Program-made: the position numbers and the translations under genes
In this document: positions 55,198 through 64,000 of the stretch, piece by piece
How the letters are laid out: each line of letters begins with the position of its first letter
Position numbering within the stretch: position 1 is the stretch's first letter
The notes under the pieces: generated by a model
Database searches by the model: none
Seen by the model: only the letters and a program-made list of their open reading frames with translations
Told to the model about the DNA's origin: nothing
NCBI GenBank assembly: GCA_902791025.1
Contig: CADATZ010000001.1
Coordinates: 372,001 to 436,000, forward strand
Direction: 5' to 3'
DNA: 64,000 bases
Source: an uncultured Chloroflexota bacterium
GTDB taxonomy: Bacteria > Chloroflexota > Anaerolineae > Anaerolineales > Anaerolineaceae

Positions 55198-56640
55198 ATG
55201 ATTGATTCATCTTATGATGTAATCGTTATAGGCGGCGGCGTTGTTGGGTGCGCAGCAGCACGCGAATTATCACGTTATGATCTGAATATCGCCCTTCTTG
55301 AAAAATCCACAGATATCTGTGCAGGGCAAAGCAGAGCCAACACTGCAATAATTCACGGCGGTTATGACGCGAAACCGGGAACACGAAAAGCCTACTACAA
55401 TTTAAAAGGAAACATGATGTTTGATTCTGTCTGCGGAGAATTGGATGTTCCGCATGAATGGAATACATCTCTGGTCGTTTCTTTTTCTCCGGATGAAGAT
55501 TCTCAAATTGATGAACTTTATCAGCGCGGAATTCAAAATGGCGTTCCGAACCTTGAAATAATTGATCATGATGAGATCATGCGTCGTGAACCAAACATCA
55601 GTGAGCAGGCACACAAAGCGCTCCTTGTCAATAATGGCGGAATTGTCTGTCCTTATGAGCTAACAACAGCATATGCCGAAAATGCAGCGAAAAACGGCGT
55701 CACTTTCTTCCGCTCTTCACCGGTCATCGCTATTCGTAAAGAGAATGAAGGATGGGTCGTTGACACCCCTGAAAAATCATATCATTGCAAAGCCATTGTA
55801 AACTGTGCAGGGCTTTACAGTGATGAGATACATAATATGGTCTCAGAAGACAAGCTGGAAATAAAACCTCGGCGCGGTCAATATTATCTGGTGGATAAAA
55901 AATACGCAAAAGCATTCAATGCAGCTATTTTCCAGGTTCCCACAGTCATGGGGAAAGGCATTCTTGTTGCAAGAACTGTCGATGGAACAGTTCTGTTAGG
56001 ACCGACCGCGGAAGATATCAATGACAAGACCGACAAACGTACAACCGCAGCAGGTCTCGCCAACGCTCTGGAAGGTGCGCGCAAAACCTGGCCGAACCTT
56101 CCCGGAAGGGCTTTTATTACCGAATTCTCAGGACTCCGTGCTCACTGTACACGAAATGATTTCATCATCGGAGAAGTTACGGACGCACCGCTGTTTTTTG
56201 ATGCCGCCGGAGTGGAATCGCCCGGTTTGACGTCAGCCCCTGCTATCGGTGTTGATTTGGCAAAGATGGTCGCTGAAGCACTTCATGCCTCTCCCAATAC
56301 AAAATTCGATCCAATCCGTAAAGGCATTCCAAAATTCAGAGAACTTTCCAATGAGAAACGAGCTGAACTGGTCTCTGAAAATCCGGATTTTGCCAAAGTG
56401 ATCTGCCGTTGTGAAACGGTCACCGAAGCCGAGATACGTGAAGCTATCCGCCGCCCGGTTGGCGCAGTAAATGTTGATGGCATCAAGATTCGGACGCGTG
56501 CGGGAATGGGCCGTTGTCAGGCAGGATTCTGCACGCCCCGTGTTCTTGAAATCCTTTCAGAAGAGCTCGGTGTTCCGCTCGAAACCCTGCAAAAATCAGA
56601 AGCAGGCTCACGTTATGTCTATGGAAAGATTTTTGATTGA
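55198..56640 (+). CDS. FAD-dependent glycerol-3-phosphate dehydrogenase-like protein with BFD-type [2Fe-2S] domain
   Basis: 480-residue flavoprotein of the DAO family, close to GlpA-type anaerobic glycerol-3-phosphate dehydrogenases. FAD site VIVIGGGVVGCAAARELSRYDLNIALLEK, IIHGGYDAKPGTRKAYYN and ITEFSGLRAHCTRNDFIIG; the C-terminus has the bacterioferritin-associated ferredoxin-like domain CRCETVTEAEIREAIRR...GRCQAGFC with four Cys. SD GGAGGAGG precedes the ATG. It overlaps nothing and is followed at 14 bp by a second FAD protein. Confidence 0.92.
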   Translation: MIDSSYDVIVIGGGVVGCAAARELSRYDLNIALLEKSTDICAGQSRANTAIIHGGYDAKPGTRKAYYNLKGNMMFDSVCGELDVPHEWNTSLVVSFSPDEDSQIDELYQRGIQNGVPNLEIIDHDEIMRREPNISEQAHKALLVNNGGIVCPYELTTAYAENAAKNGVTFFRSSPVIAIRKENEGWVVDTPEKSYHCKAIVNCAGLYSDEIHNMVSEDKLEIKPRRGQYYLVDKKYAKAFNAAIFQVPTVMGKGILVARTVDGTVLLGPTAEDINDKTDKRTTAAGLANALEGARKTWPNLPGRAFITEFSGLRAHCTRNDFIIGEVTDAPLFFDAAGVESPGLTSAPAIGVDLAKMVAEALHASPNTKFDPIRKGIPKFRELSNEKRAELVSENPDFAKVICRCETVTEAEIREAIRRPVGAVNVDGIKIRTRAGMGRCQAGFCTPRVLEILSEELGVPLETLQKSEAGSRYVYGKIFD

Positions 56641-56654
56641 AAGGGGAACGGCTC

Positions 56655-57920
56655 ATGAAAAATGTTGACATTGTTATCATTGGCGGAGGTCCTGCCGGAC
56701 TTGCAGCAGCGATTGGTGCATATGAAGCCGGTGCCCGTGATATTTTGATTCTTGAACGTGAAAACGCGCTGGGTGGAATCCTGAAACAGTGCATTCACAA
56801 TGGGTTTGGACTGCACACTTTCAAAGAAGAGCTTACCGGACCGGAATACGCGCAGCGCTTTATCGACAAGGTAAATGAATACGGCATCCCGTACCAACTC
56901 AATTCAATGGTGCTGGACATAAACGCTGAGAAAGTTATCACCTGTGTCAGCCATGAACACGGCGTTCAGCAAATCAAAGCAGGCGCTGTAGTTCTCTGCA
57001 TGGGTTGTCGGGAACGTCCCCGCGGTGCTTTGGGTACTCCGGGCGAACGCTGTTCCGGCATCTTCACTGCCGGTACTGCACAGAAGCTTGTCAATCTCGA
57101 AGGGTATATGCCCGGAAAAAAGGTGGTTATCCTTGGCTCCGGCGATATCGGTCTGATTATGGCTCGCCGTATGACCTTTATTGGTGCGGAAGTGATCTGC
57201 TGTGTAGAGGTTATGCCATTCAGCGGCGGTCTGAAGCGTAATATCGTGCAATGTCTGGATGACTACAACATTCCGCTTTATCTCAGTCATACGGTTATCG
57301 ATATTCACGGGAAAGATCGTCTGACAGGCGTAACAATTGCCGAAGTTGACTCTCATATGAATCCGATTCCCGGTACAGAGCAGGAAATCGAATGCGACAC
57401 GCTGCTCCTTTCTGTCGGTCTGCTGCCGGAAAATGAATTAAGTGAAATGGCAGGCGTAGAGCTTTCTCCAAATACCAGCGGCGCTGTGGTTGATGAAACA
57501 CTCCAGACTTCCGTTCCCGGCATGTTTGCGGCGGGCAATGTTCTTCACGTTCACGATCTGGTAGATTTTGTATCAGAAGAATCAGAATTAGCCGGAAAGA
57601 GTGCAGCAAATTACATCAAACAACCGAAGGCTGAAAAAGCTGAAAATCATCGGAAAGTCATAATGGGAAATGGTGTCAATGCTATCGTTCCTCAGCAGAT
57701 ATCATTCACACCTGACCATGATGTTCACATGATGTTCCGCCCTCGCGCAGTTTATAAGGGTGCAGTCATCACCGCTGCTATCGGAGAAAAAATCTTATTC
57801 TCCCGAAAGGCAAGAATTCTGGCGCCGGGAGAAATGGTTAACTTCACGCTGAAAAAAGAGGATTTGACAGAAGCAGAACATGATTTACCGATTACCATTG
57901 AAATCAAGGAGGCAGCCTGA
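56655..57920 (+). CDS. FAD/NAD(P)-dependent oxidoreductase (partner of the glycerol-3-phosphate dehydrogenase)
   Basis: 421-residue pyridine-nucleotide-disulfide-type flavoprotein: VDIVIIGGGPAGLAAAIGAYEAGA, CMGCRERPRGALGTPGERCSG, KKVVILGSGDIGLIMARRMTF and GMFAAGNVLHVHDLVDFV. In many anaerobes this protein lies between the GlpA-like protein and a DUF1667 protein and probably passes electrons between them and NAD(H) or another carrier. The ATG at 56655 is supported by AGGGG 9 nt upstream. Its stop overlaps the next start (TGATG). Confidence 0.92.
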   Translation: MKNVDIVIIGGGPAGLAAAIGAYEAGARDILILERENALGGILKQCIHNGFGLHTFKEELTGPEYAQRFIDKVNEYGIPYQLNSMVLDINAEKVITCVSHEHGVQQIKAGAVVLCMGCRERPRGALGTPGERCSGIFTAGTAQKLVNLEGYMPGKKVVILGSGDIGLIMARRMTFIGAEVICCVEVMPFSGGLKRNIVQCLDDYNIPLYLSHTVIDIHGKDRLTGVTIAEVDSHMNPIPGTEQEIECDTLLLSVGLLPENELSEMAGVELSPNTSGAVVDETLQTSVPGMFAAGNVLHVHDLVDFVSEESELAGKSAANYIKQPKAEKAENHRKVIMGNGVNAIVPQQISFTPDHDVHMMFRPRAVYKGAVITAAIGEKILFSRKARILAPGEMVNFTLKKEDLTEAEHDLPITIEIKEAA

Positions 57921-58276
57921 TGAACAGAACGCTTACATGTATAGGATGCCCGATGGGTTGTCAAATTGAAGTTGAACTGGATGAAGCCGGTAACTTTGTC
58001 AGTTCCAAAGGCTGGTCCTGTAATATCGGGAAACGCTATGCGCAAGAAGAGGTTACCGCACCTGTCCGTACTGTTACGGCTTTAATGGAAGTTACCGACC
58101 GAACCGAGCCTTTGTCTGTAAAGACAGCTCATCCTATTCCGAAAGGGAAAATATTCGAAAGTCTTGAGCAGATCAAAAATCACAAAGTCAATGCGCCGGT
58201 TCATATCGGTGACGTTGTTATAGAAGATGTTTGCGGTACCGGTATTCCTGTGATTGCCACAAAAAACATACCGTAA
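57920..58276 (+). CDS. DUF1667 protein
   Basis: 118-residue protein starting with a Cys motif TCIGCPMGCQIEVELDE and a second Cys pair SCNIGKRYAQEE, likely binding an Fe-S cluster or other metal; VRTVTALMEV and PIPKGKIFE are typical of the family. Always found behind the GlpA-like/FAD pair, so it is probably the third subunit of this dehydrogenase (inference). ATGA-type overlap with the preceding gene. Confidence 0.93.
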   Translation: MNRTLTCIGCPMGCQIEVELDEAGNFVSSKGWSCNIGKRYAQEEVTAPVRTVTALMEVTDRTEPLSVKTAHPIPKGKIFESLEQIKNHKVNAPVHIGDVVIEDVCGTGIPVIATKNIP

Positions 58277-58297
58277 AATAAATTATCCGTATATAGG

Positions 58298-58332
58298 AAA
58301 AAAGGAGAGCCGATTGACTCTCCTCTTTTTTT
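58298..58332. terminator. Terminator between the glycerol operon and the convergent TA-like genes
   Basis: Stem AGGAGAG/CTCTCCT with an 8-nt loop, A-run on the left and T-run on the right; it can serve both strands. Confidence 0.88.
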
Positions 58333-58921
58333 AAAAATCAAACAAACTTGGCTGCACCCAATGTTCTTCCTGTTCTTTTTTCTTTTTGACTTTTTCTTTT
58401 GGCTTTGAAGAATTTTTCTTTCGTCCTTTTTCCGGAACAATTGCTTCAACAGGAGTAATGGAAGATTCCAGCGCTTTTTCAATTTCACCACGGATTCCTT
58501 CCGACATGGAACTGATGCTTCTCAGTTCATAAGGAATTGGCTGTAATTGATATTTGAATTCACTTTGAAATCCAAAATCCTTTTGATAAATGAATACAAC
58601 CACTTTTATGCTGTCATACTCGACCGTAAAGCCGTTTTCATTTTCGATCAGCTTATTCGCAACTCCAGCTGCATCTAATTCACAATTTACTGCCTGCCAA
58701 TGCTCTTTTCGGGAAAAGCTTTCATCCTGGTTCAGAAACAGAAGATATAAGATATTCTCCTTATATAGATCCATTTTGGAAAGATATGGACACGTTTTTA
58801 GAAATCCGCTGCGGCAGAAAGCGGATAAAACGATTTCTTTCAGCGCTAATGCGGCTGCCTCATTCCTTTCAATTTTATTTTTTTCAAATATCTGAGTTAT
58901 CTGTCTGATCAACACGTCCAT
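58331..58921 (-). CDS. Partner of the AbiEi antitoxin, possible divergent AbiEii; no NTase motif
   Basis: 196-residue protein in the position of the AbiEii toxin, overlapping abiEi by 38 bp. The N-terminus NEAAALALKEIVLSAFCRSGFLKTC resembles the start of AbiEii-type proteins (ALKEI...LSRSGFFKKA), but the GGTxLR and SxDxD motifs expected next for a nucleotidyltransferase are missing. The C-terminus is Lys-rich (GRKKNSSKPKEKVKKKKEQEE) and ends in QPSLFDF, similar to beta-clamp binding peptides. Function unknown; it may be a degenerate toxin or a different effector. Confidence 0.75.
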   Translation of the reverse strand: MDVLIRQITQIFEKNKIERNEAAALALKEIVLSAFCRSGFLKTCPYLSKMDLYKENILYLLFLNQDESFSRKEHWQAVNCELDAAGVANKLIENENGFTVEYDSIKVVVFIYQKDFGFQSEFKYQLQPIPYELRSISSMSEGIRGEIEKALESSITPVEAIVPEKGRKKNSSKPKEKVKKKKEQEEHWVQPSLFDF

Positions 58922-59501
58922 ATTTCTTTCTCAAAAATGATTTAAGCAGATGCAGATTGCGGCAGCCGTATAGATCAGAAAGCCGCAGAAGAACCGTCGG
59001 ATCCAGCCTGAATATTTTGCGTTTTCCAATACCGATCTCGTCAAAAAGAAGTGTTTTCAATTCTTTCAGATTTGCTGCAGGAGCAGCGTTATAAAGCGTG
59101 TCACAAAGAGCTTTTTCCGGTGAGGCTATTACAAAACTATATCCATTTTCATAATGCAGAATCAGTTCTTCAGAAAAAGCTTTTTTGGGAATATCCCTGT
59201 AAGTAAAGACACCAAAAGACGTCTCGTGCCGCTTTTCCTTTCGTTTCCCATATGCGGCACAGGTAACCGGGCAGTCATGTTTTCCCGAAAGGTTATAATA
59301 ATTCAGCGCATACTCAAATGAAATATAGGAAGGCCCGTATATACAGTTTGCCAGATATTGTGGCGGTGTTTTCGGGTCATCTTCATACAAACCACGGATG
59401 ATCGGATAAATCTCACCTTTTTCAACCATCCGTCCGATTTTTGCTTTCGGATTCACATATCCGGGCAGCTCAGAAATCAATATTGCTGTCGTTTTAATCA
59501 T
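58884..59501 (-). CDS. Type IV toxin-antitoxin AbiEi-family antitoxin-like protein
   Basis: 205-residue protein: N-terminal winged-helix-like part (AKIGRMVEKGEIYPIIRGLYEDDP) and the family core CIYGPSYISFEYALNYYNLSG, a Thr/Ser segment with AYGKRKEKRHETSFGVFTYRDI and YSFVIASPEKALCDTLYNAAP. AbiEi proteins repress their own promoter and neutralise the AbiEii toxin in phage-abortive infection systems. Here the ATG sits only 8 nt after a -10 box, so the mRNA is leaderless. The next gene overlaps by 38 bp. Confidence 0.85.
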   Translation of the reverse strand: MIKTTAILISELPGYVNPKAKIGRMVEKGEIYPIIRGLYEDDPKTPPQYLANCIYGPSYISFEYALNYYNLSGKHDCPVTCAAYGKRKEKRHETSFGVFTYRDIPKKAFSEELILHYENGYSFVIASPEKALCDTLYNAAPAANLKELKTLLFDEIGIGKRKIFRLDPTVLLRLSDLYGCRNLHLLKSFLRKKYGRVDQTDNSDI

Positions 59502-59508
59502 GCGTCTT

Positions 59509-59537
59509 ATTATATTTCAATTTCTTCCAATTGTCGG
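59509..59537 (-). promoter_or_regulatory. abiEi promoter with inverted repeat
   Basis: CCGACA (59537-59532), 17-nt spacer and TATAAT (59514-59509) on the minus strand; start point about 7 nt later, at the ATG. The spacer and -35 hold an inverted repeat CAATT-N6-AATTG (59518-59533), fitting autoregulation by AbiEi. Confidence 0.6.
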
Positions 59538-59558
59538 TTTGACATTTATATCCACTGA

Positions 59559-61472
59559 CTATTCAGCATTCTTGTGCCTTGCGACTACGTCGAATACGAC
59601 ATTGGTGAAATAACTGTTCTTTTCTTCCATTTCATTACCGTACTCAAGTTCAAGGATCTTGATATCCACGACGAGTGTTTCAGTTTCCAGCGTATACAAA
59701 TCTCCTTTACGGATGCGGTCACATTTTCCACGCTGCGCAAGTCGCTGACTGATACCTTCATTGGAAAGTGCGAAATCACTCATCAGATACCAGGTCGCGG
59801 TATGAATGTCATCTTTATCAAAGAGCCATACCTCAAAAGCTGTCACTGCTTTCGGTTCTGTGTTATTCAGCGTTTCGCCGATACCGATACCACATTCACC
59901 TCGGAACACATCGCCCTGATCAATGGAAAATACCTCATCATACATATCATTGCCAATTCTGTATTGGGACTGATAGTGTATCAAAACATCGTCATTTGAT
60001 TGGGATTCCGCGGCTTGATCATTAATGCTTTCAGCTTCTTCCTGTGTCTGATTGTCAGCAATAACTTCAGATGTATTAGTTTCTTCTTCCGTTGATTCAT
60101 TTTCAGTTACTGTAATGTCAGATTCGTTTTCAACAGTTTTTAGAATCGGTTCATCTGAAGGAGTATTTTGTGCCCGGATCATTTTCAATAATTCATCTAC
60201 ATTATCTGTATCATTCTCTGAATCAGTTTCTACCAAAGGCTTCTCGGCACTGTTGCTCATTTCTTCTTCTGGTTCGGGACCTTCATTAGTTTCTTTTGGC
60301 AGTTCCTGCTCGGTGTCAACTTGTTCTCCATCACTTTTCTGTAAATCAGCATTATCTTCCGAATCCTCATTATTTCCTTCAGGTACCACATTCATTTCTT
60401 CTGAAACCTCTTCATTGGAAGCTTGCGGTATCGTTTCATTTGCCGGTTCTTGATTTAGATCTTCTTCCTTATTGTTCTCATCGTCCTCATTTAATTTGTT
60501 CTCTGATTGGACACCATCCGTTTCAGTATCTTCACTCTTTGGTTCATCGATATTATTCCCTTCATCTGCACTTTCTTCCGAAGGAACTTCTTCCTCGATA
60601 TCAGATTTCTCATCAGGATTCAATACCTGATCCGGTTTTTCCTCATTTTCAGTTATAGTCTCAGACTCTTCACTGCTTTCATTTTCAGCGTTTTCATCTG
60701 ACGATTCGTTATTGCTCTCTTCAGTTTGACTATCCTCAGTTTCGTTTACAGTGTCCTGTTTTTCCTCTGAATCAATTTCTATTTCAGGCTCAGAATCAGA
60801 TTTTTCAATATTTTCACTTTCTCGTTTTTCTTCTTCATTCTGGGGAAAAAGTGAATCCAGATCAAAAAGCGTATCAGGTGCATTCTCCTGTATAGATCGG
60901 GCTTTGTCAGGCGTAATCATATTGACCGGTGATTCATCAAAATTTTGAATCTTTTCACTGCGACGTTTTTGTTTGTTTTTTGTCTTGACAAGAGAGGCAG
61001 CATAAAAAATACCTGCTGCCACGACAACAACTCCAACAATGATCAACAATACTTTGCCAACACCGGAAAGCCCTTTCCGCGGATTCGTTGGCGTTCCTTC
61101 AGGAGACTGTTCTTGCCTTTTCAGCTGAGTACCGCCGATCTTGTCAGCTTTTCCAACTGCATCGGCAAATTCTGCGAGGGAAACCGGTGAAACGGATTCA
61201 TCCGCAGCCATATATTTCAAAGTCTGGTCAGCCTTATTCCCTAAGTGTTCATATCTCCATAAAGCTAAAGCTTCGTTATGATCTTGAGAATATTCATTGA
61301 TAGACATGCGAAGATAATCTTCCTGAATGATCTCAGTATTTCCGGCTAAGGTTCTTCCGTGGTCCTGGAAAAGGCTGAAAAAGCCTGCCAATAATAAACA
61401 AATAATAACGCCTACAATAATTCCTGTCTGGAATGGATATCTCCTGATTTTTGCTGTAATTTTGTCAATCAT
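59559..61472 (-). CDS. Acidic low-complexity membrane protein
   Basis: 637-residue protein with an N-terminal membrane helix (GIIVGVIICLLLAGFFSLF, about 18-36), a soluble stretch to 130, a second helix (VGKVLLIIVGVVVVAAGIFY, about 138-157), then ~300 residues almost wholly of Glu, Asp, Ser, Asn and Thr, and a folded C-terminal domain of ~125 residues (HYQSQYRIGNDMYDEVFSIDQGD; AVTAFEVWLFDKDDIHTATWYL). No family is recognised. Topology and low complexity suggest a long flexible spacer between the membrane and the folded C-terminal module. Unknown function. Confidence 0.85.
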   Translation of the reverse strand: MIDKITAKIRRYPFQTGIIVGVIICLLLAGFFSLFQDHGRTLAGNTEIIQEDYLRMSINEYSQDHNEALALWRYEHLGNKADQTLKYMAADESVSPVSLAEFADAVGKADKIGGTQLKRQEQSPEGTPTNPRKGLSGVGKVLLIIVGVVVVAAGIFYAASLVKTKNKQKRRSEKIQNFDESPVNMITPDKARSIQENAPDTLFDLDSLFPQNEEEKRESENIEKSDSEPEIEIDSEEKQDTVNETEDSQTEESNNESSDENAENESSEESETITENEEKPDQVLNPDEKSDIEEEVPSEESADEGNNIDEPKSEDTETDGVQSENKLNEDDENNKEEDLNQEPANETIPQASNEEVSEEMNVVPEGNNEDSEDNADLQKSDGEQVDTEQELPKETNEGPEPEEEMSNSAEKPLVETDSENDTDNVDELLKMIRAQNTPSDEPILKTVENESDITVTENESTEEETNTSEVIADNQTQEEAESINDQAAESQSNDDVLIHYQSQYRIGNDMYDEVFSIDQGDVFRGECGIGIGETLNNTEPKAVTAFEVWLFDKDDIHTATWYLMSDFALSNEGISQRLAQRGKCDRIRKGDLYTLETETLVVDIKILELEYGNEMEEKNSYFTNVVFDVVARHKNAE

Positions 61473-61839
61473 CCTGATACCTCGTAATATTCTTTCAAAT
61501 AAGCCGGATATCGAAATCCGGTGTGAATTACGTAAATTTCTTCTCCCATCTATTATATATTATTTTAAGATATTTTATATTTTTGGGTCAATTTTAATCT
61601 TTTCCTGTCAGATAGTGCTTCACCTTTAAAACATACTCATTTATCTTGAAATTATCTAATGTTAGACAGGTATAAGACAATAATCTTAATTGTGTTACAA
61701 TAGGAAGAAGGATTTTTGTGGTTAGTGTATAGCATTTATTTGAATGCTTCACGCTTTTATTTATTGATCATTTTCATTATCAAAAAAGCTAATAGCTTTA
61801 CACAAAGGTTGTCCGGATATACGAAAGGAGAGGCTGTAC
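61473..61839. other. Divergent intergenic region upstream of the PIN/TRAM gene
   Basis: 367 bp of AT-rich DNA (about 61540-61680 very AT-rich). A short palindrome CCGGAT/ATCCGG lies at 61504-61521. No gene, repeat of the dispersed family or clear promoter was seen; the SD AGGAGAGG precedes the next ATG. Confidence 0.6.
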
Positions 61840-62889
61840 ATGAAAAATAAAAAACTTTTCATTCTCATGGTTGTATTTCTTTGTCTGATCTCTTACAGCA
61901 TTTTCTCCCTTACAGAACTGGATAACTTAGTGAGCAAACCGGTCCTGATTGGAATCTCGATTGTTGCAGGAATTATTCTATCATTTATATTCAGACGAAT
62001 ATTGAAGAATTTCGCGGAAAAAATCAAAAAAGCCAATTTCACGCGGCTTCTTTTGACGCTCATCACCTTATCATTAGGCGGAATTTTAGGCGGACTTCTG
62101 GCGATTCCTGTTTCATCATTACCCGGCTGGTGGGGGCATTATTGTCCGGTTTTGATCGTTGTGGTGGTGGTTGTTCTTGTCGCCATGGTCTTCAGCTATC
62201 GGATGGATGCTTTCAGCGAGTTCGCCAATCGCATCAGCAACGGTAAGCTGCAATTTTCTGAAGTTGCCGCAGAACACCATGAAACAGCACTGCTGGACAC
62301 ATCCGTGATTATTGACGGCAGAATTGCAGATATCGCTCATTGCGGATTCGTCCCGGGCATTCTGATCGTACCGAATTTCATCTTGCTTGAGCTGCAGTTC
62401 ATCGCAGATTCTGAAGATGCGCAGCGCCGTCAGCGTGGTAGAAGAGGCCTGGAAACCCTCGCGAATATGCAGAAGGATCCGGCTGTTGCCATTCAAATCA
62501 AAGAATTCGACGTGCCGAATATCCGCGAGGCTGACGCGAAACTGCTCCATGTGGCAATGGAACTGGACTGTCCGATCCTGACTAACGATTACAACCTCAA
62601 TAAAGTCGCGGAGCTTCAGGGCGTCCGAATATTAAATGTAAACGATTTGACGAACGCGGTAAAATCCATTCTGCTACCGGGAGAAAAATTGATCGTCAAT
62701 GTCATACAGGAAGGCAAAGAGATCAATCAGGGTGTAGGATATATGGAGGATGGCACAATGGTGGTCGTAGAGAATGGCAGACCCTACCTCGGCCAGGAGA
62801 TCGACGCGATCGTAACAAAAATTTTACAAACAGCCGCAGGCAGAATGATTTTTGCCCGGCATGAAAAAGAACTCGGAGTGAAACGATGA
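61840..62889 (+). CDS. PIN/TRAM-domain membrane protein (YacL family)
   Basis: 349-residue protein: four N-terminal membrane helices (about 1-125), a PIN nuclease-like domain with [18 protein letters not shown] (Asp153 and Asp159), [21 protein letters not shown] and [14 protein letters not shown], and a C-terminal TRAM domain [33 protein letters not shown]. YacL proteins are conserved next to cysS and ispD/F or disA in Gram-positive-like genomes; a role as a membrane-bound RNase is assumed. Its stop overlaps the cysS start by ATGA. Confidence 0.95.
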   Translation: MKNKKLFILMVVFLCLISYSIFSLTELDNLVSKPVLIGISIVAGIILSFIFRRILKNFAEKIKKANFTRLLLTLITLSLGGILGGLLAIPVSSLPGWWGHYCPVLIVVVVVVLVAMVFSYRMDAFSEFANRISNGKLQFSEVAAEHHETALLDTSVIIDGRIADIAHCGFVPGILIVPNFILLELQFIADSEDAQRRQRGRRGLETLANMQKDPAVAIQIKEFDVPNIREADAKLLHVAMELDCPILTNDYNLNKVAELQGVRILNVNDLTNAVKSILLPGEKLIVNVIQEGKEINQGVGYMEDGTMVVVENGRPYLGQEIDAIVTKILQTAAGRMIFARHEKELGVKR

Positions 62890-64000
62890 GCATTCAGTTA
62901 TATAACACGCTTACAAATAAAAAAGAACCGCTTGAAACCCTTGAACCGGGAAAAGTGAAAATGTATGTTTGCGGTCCGACAGTCTACAACAAGGCTCACA
63001 TCGGTCACGCAATGTCAGCGATGGTTTTTGACATCATCCGCCGCTATCTGGAATACCGCGGATATGAAGTTCAATTCGCCATGAATTTCACTGATGTTGA
63101 TGACAAGATCATCAAACGTGCCAATGAAATGGGCGTCGACCCGTTCAAACTGGCGGAAGGCTATATTGAAGATTTCCAGCAGGATATGAAGGACCTGAAC
63201 ATCAAACCCGCGACCTTCAATCCGCGTGCTACTCAGGAAATCGATGAGATCATCAAGATCGTTCAGGGATTAGTCGATAAAGGTTACGCTTATCCGCTGG
63301 ACGGAGACGTATATTTCCGTGTCCGCAAGGATCCGAATTACGGGAAGTTATCCGGACGCAACATCGATGATATGCGCTCCGGCTTCCGTAAGGAAGTCGA
63401 TGACCGCAAGGAAGACCCGATGGATTTTGCCCTGTGGAAATCCGCCAAACCGGGAGAACCCTCCTGGGAAAGTCCCTGGGGGCCGGGCCGTCCGGGCTGG
63501 CACATTGAATGTTCCGCGATGAACCATCACCTTTTTGGCGATTCCATCGATATCCATGGCGGCGGAAACGACCTGATTTTCCCGCATCATGAGAACGAGA
63601 TCGCACAGAGTGAGTGCTACACCGGCAAACCCTTTGCACGCTACTGGATGCATAATGGCATGCTGCGCCTGAATGGTGAGAAAATGTCAAAATCCATCGG
63701 GAATATTATCTCGATCCAGGAGTTTCTGGAAAAGCACAGTGCAAACTCCTTCCGCTACCTGATCCTGAATTCCGCCTATCGGAATCCGATCATCTTCAGT
63801 GAAGAAACACTCTCTCAGGCGGAAAAAGCTGTTGACCGCATGAAAGGTTCCTTGAAACCGGCGAATCCGAAGACAGAGATCAAAGACGAAGAGGTTATTG
63901 CTAAATTCAACGCGAAAACCGCTCAGGTGAAGGAAGATTTCATCACCAATATGGACGATGATTTCAATTCCGCCGGCGCATTGGGCTGCATCTTCGAACT
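62886..64000 (+). CDS. cysS: Cysteinyl-tRNA synthetase, 3' end outside window
   Basis: Class I aminoacyl-tRNA synthetase charging tRNA-Cys. N-terminal [16 protein letters not shown], zinc/Cys site [13 protein letters not shown] motif [45 protein letters not shown] and KMSKS motif [10 protein letters not shown] are all present. About 371 codons lie in the window; the usual ~465 are cut at the edge. It is translated by ATGA coupling with the PIN/TRAM gene. Confidence 0.97.
   Translation, partial: MSIQLYNTLTNKKEPLETLEPGKVKMYVCGPTVYNKAHIGHAMSAMVFDIIRRYLEYRGYEVQFAMNFTDVDDKIIKRANEMGVDPFKLAEGYIEDFQQDMKDLNIKPATFNPRATQEIDEIIKIVQGLVDKGYAYPLDGDVYFRVRKDPNYGKLSGRNIDDMRSGFRKEVDDRKEDPMDFALWKSAKPGEPSWESPWGPGRPGWHIECSAMNHHLFGDSIDIHGGGNDLIFPHHENEIAQSECYTGKPFARYWMHNGMLRLNGEKMSKSIGNIISIQEFLEKHSANSFRYLILNSAYRNPIIFSEETLSQAEKAVDRMKGSLKPANPKTEIKDEEVIAKFNAKTAQVKEDFITNMDDDFNSAGALGCIFE

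Overview
The window reads as a chromosome segment of an anaerobic Chloroflexota bacterium, most likely class Anaerolineae (inference from gene content; no 16S is present). Pointers: four lipoproteins with Thr/Pro-rich spacers and NBR1-type Ig-like domains; the paired TIGR03960/TIGR03936 radical-SAM genes; an archaeal-type HMG-CoA synthase with a class II HMG-CoA reductase; and oxygen-sensitive or oxygen-defence enzymes (indolepyruvate:ferredoxin oxidoreductase, superoxide reductase, rubredoxin, Fe-S aldo/keto reductase). No rRNA, CRISPR array, phage or transposase gene was seen.

Layout. 1-5.4 kb (minus): ettA (cut by the window edge), a tail-anchored coiled-coil protein, a PfkB kinase and two tandem paralogous lipoproteins. 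5.5-9.0 kb (minus): rlmN-ftsY-prfB-mscL. 9.2-12.4 kb (minus): HAD phosphatase, clpP, tig, tRNA-Leu(TAG), tRNA-Arg(CCG). 12.5-15.0 kb (minus): the radical-SAM pair. 15.2-24.2 kb: an AT-rich GT-C-like membrane protein, SRAP, deoC with an acidic extension, a degenerate PHP protein, a DUF2085 protein, a lytic transglycosylase and an Ig-like lipoprotein. 24.3-31.7 kb (minus): a T-box-controlled operon of acyl-CoA ligase, iorA, iorB, a PaaK-like ligase, an ACT protein and an aminotransferase. 31.7-39.1 kb: housekeeping and redox genes (GltD-like, rubredoxin, superoxide reductase, AKR, MFS, prfA, prmC) separated by six copies of a palindromic repeat. 39.2-41.9 kb: tsaC-like gene, lipoprotein, lipoate ligase. 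41.9-45.4 kb (minus): thiolase-like protein, HMG-CoA synthase, HMG-CoA reductase. 45.5-53.2 kb (minus): surface-glycan island. 53.6-58.3 kb (plus): glycerol / glycerol-3-phosphate operon. 58.3-59.5 kb (minus): AbiEi-type antitoxin with an unusual partner. 59.6-64 kb: acidic membrane protein, PIN/TRAM protein, cysS (cut by the window edge).

Most notable: (1) the T-box operon. T-boxes switch genes on when an amino acid is short, so they suit biosynthesis. The gene set (carboxylic acid-CoA ligases, ferredoxin-dependent 2-oxoacid oxidoreductase, aminotransferase) could make an amino acid by reductive carboxylation of a scavenged branched-chain or aryl acid. (2) A thiolase-like protein beside intact HMG-CoA synthase and reductase that seems to lack both the nucleophilic Cys and the GHP-motif His. 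(3) An AbiEi antitoxin whose partner lacks the nucleotidyltransferase signature of AbiEii. (4) A clustered family of about 60-95 bp palindromic repeats confined to 31.7-39.1 kb.
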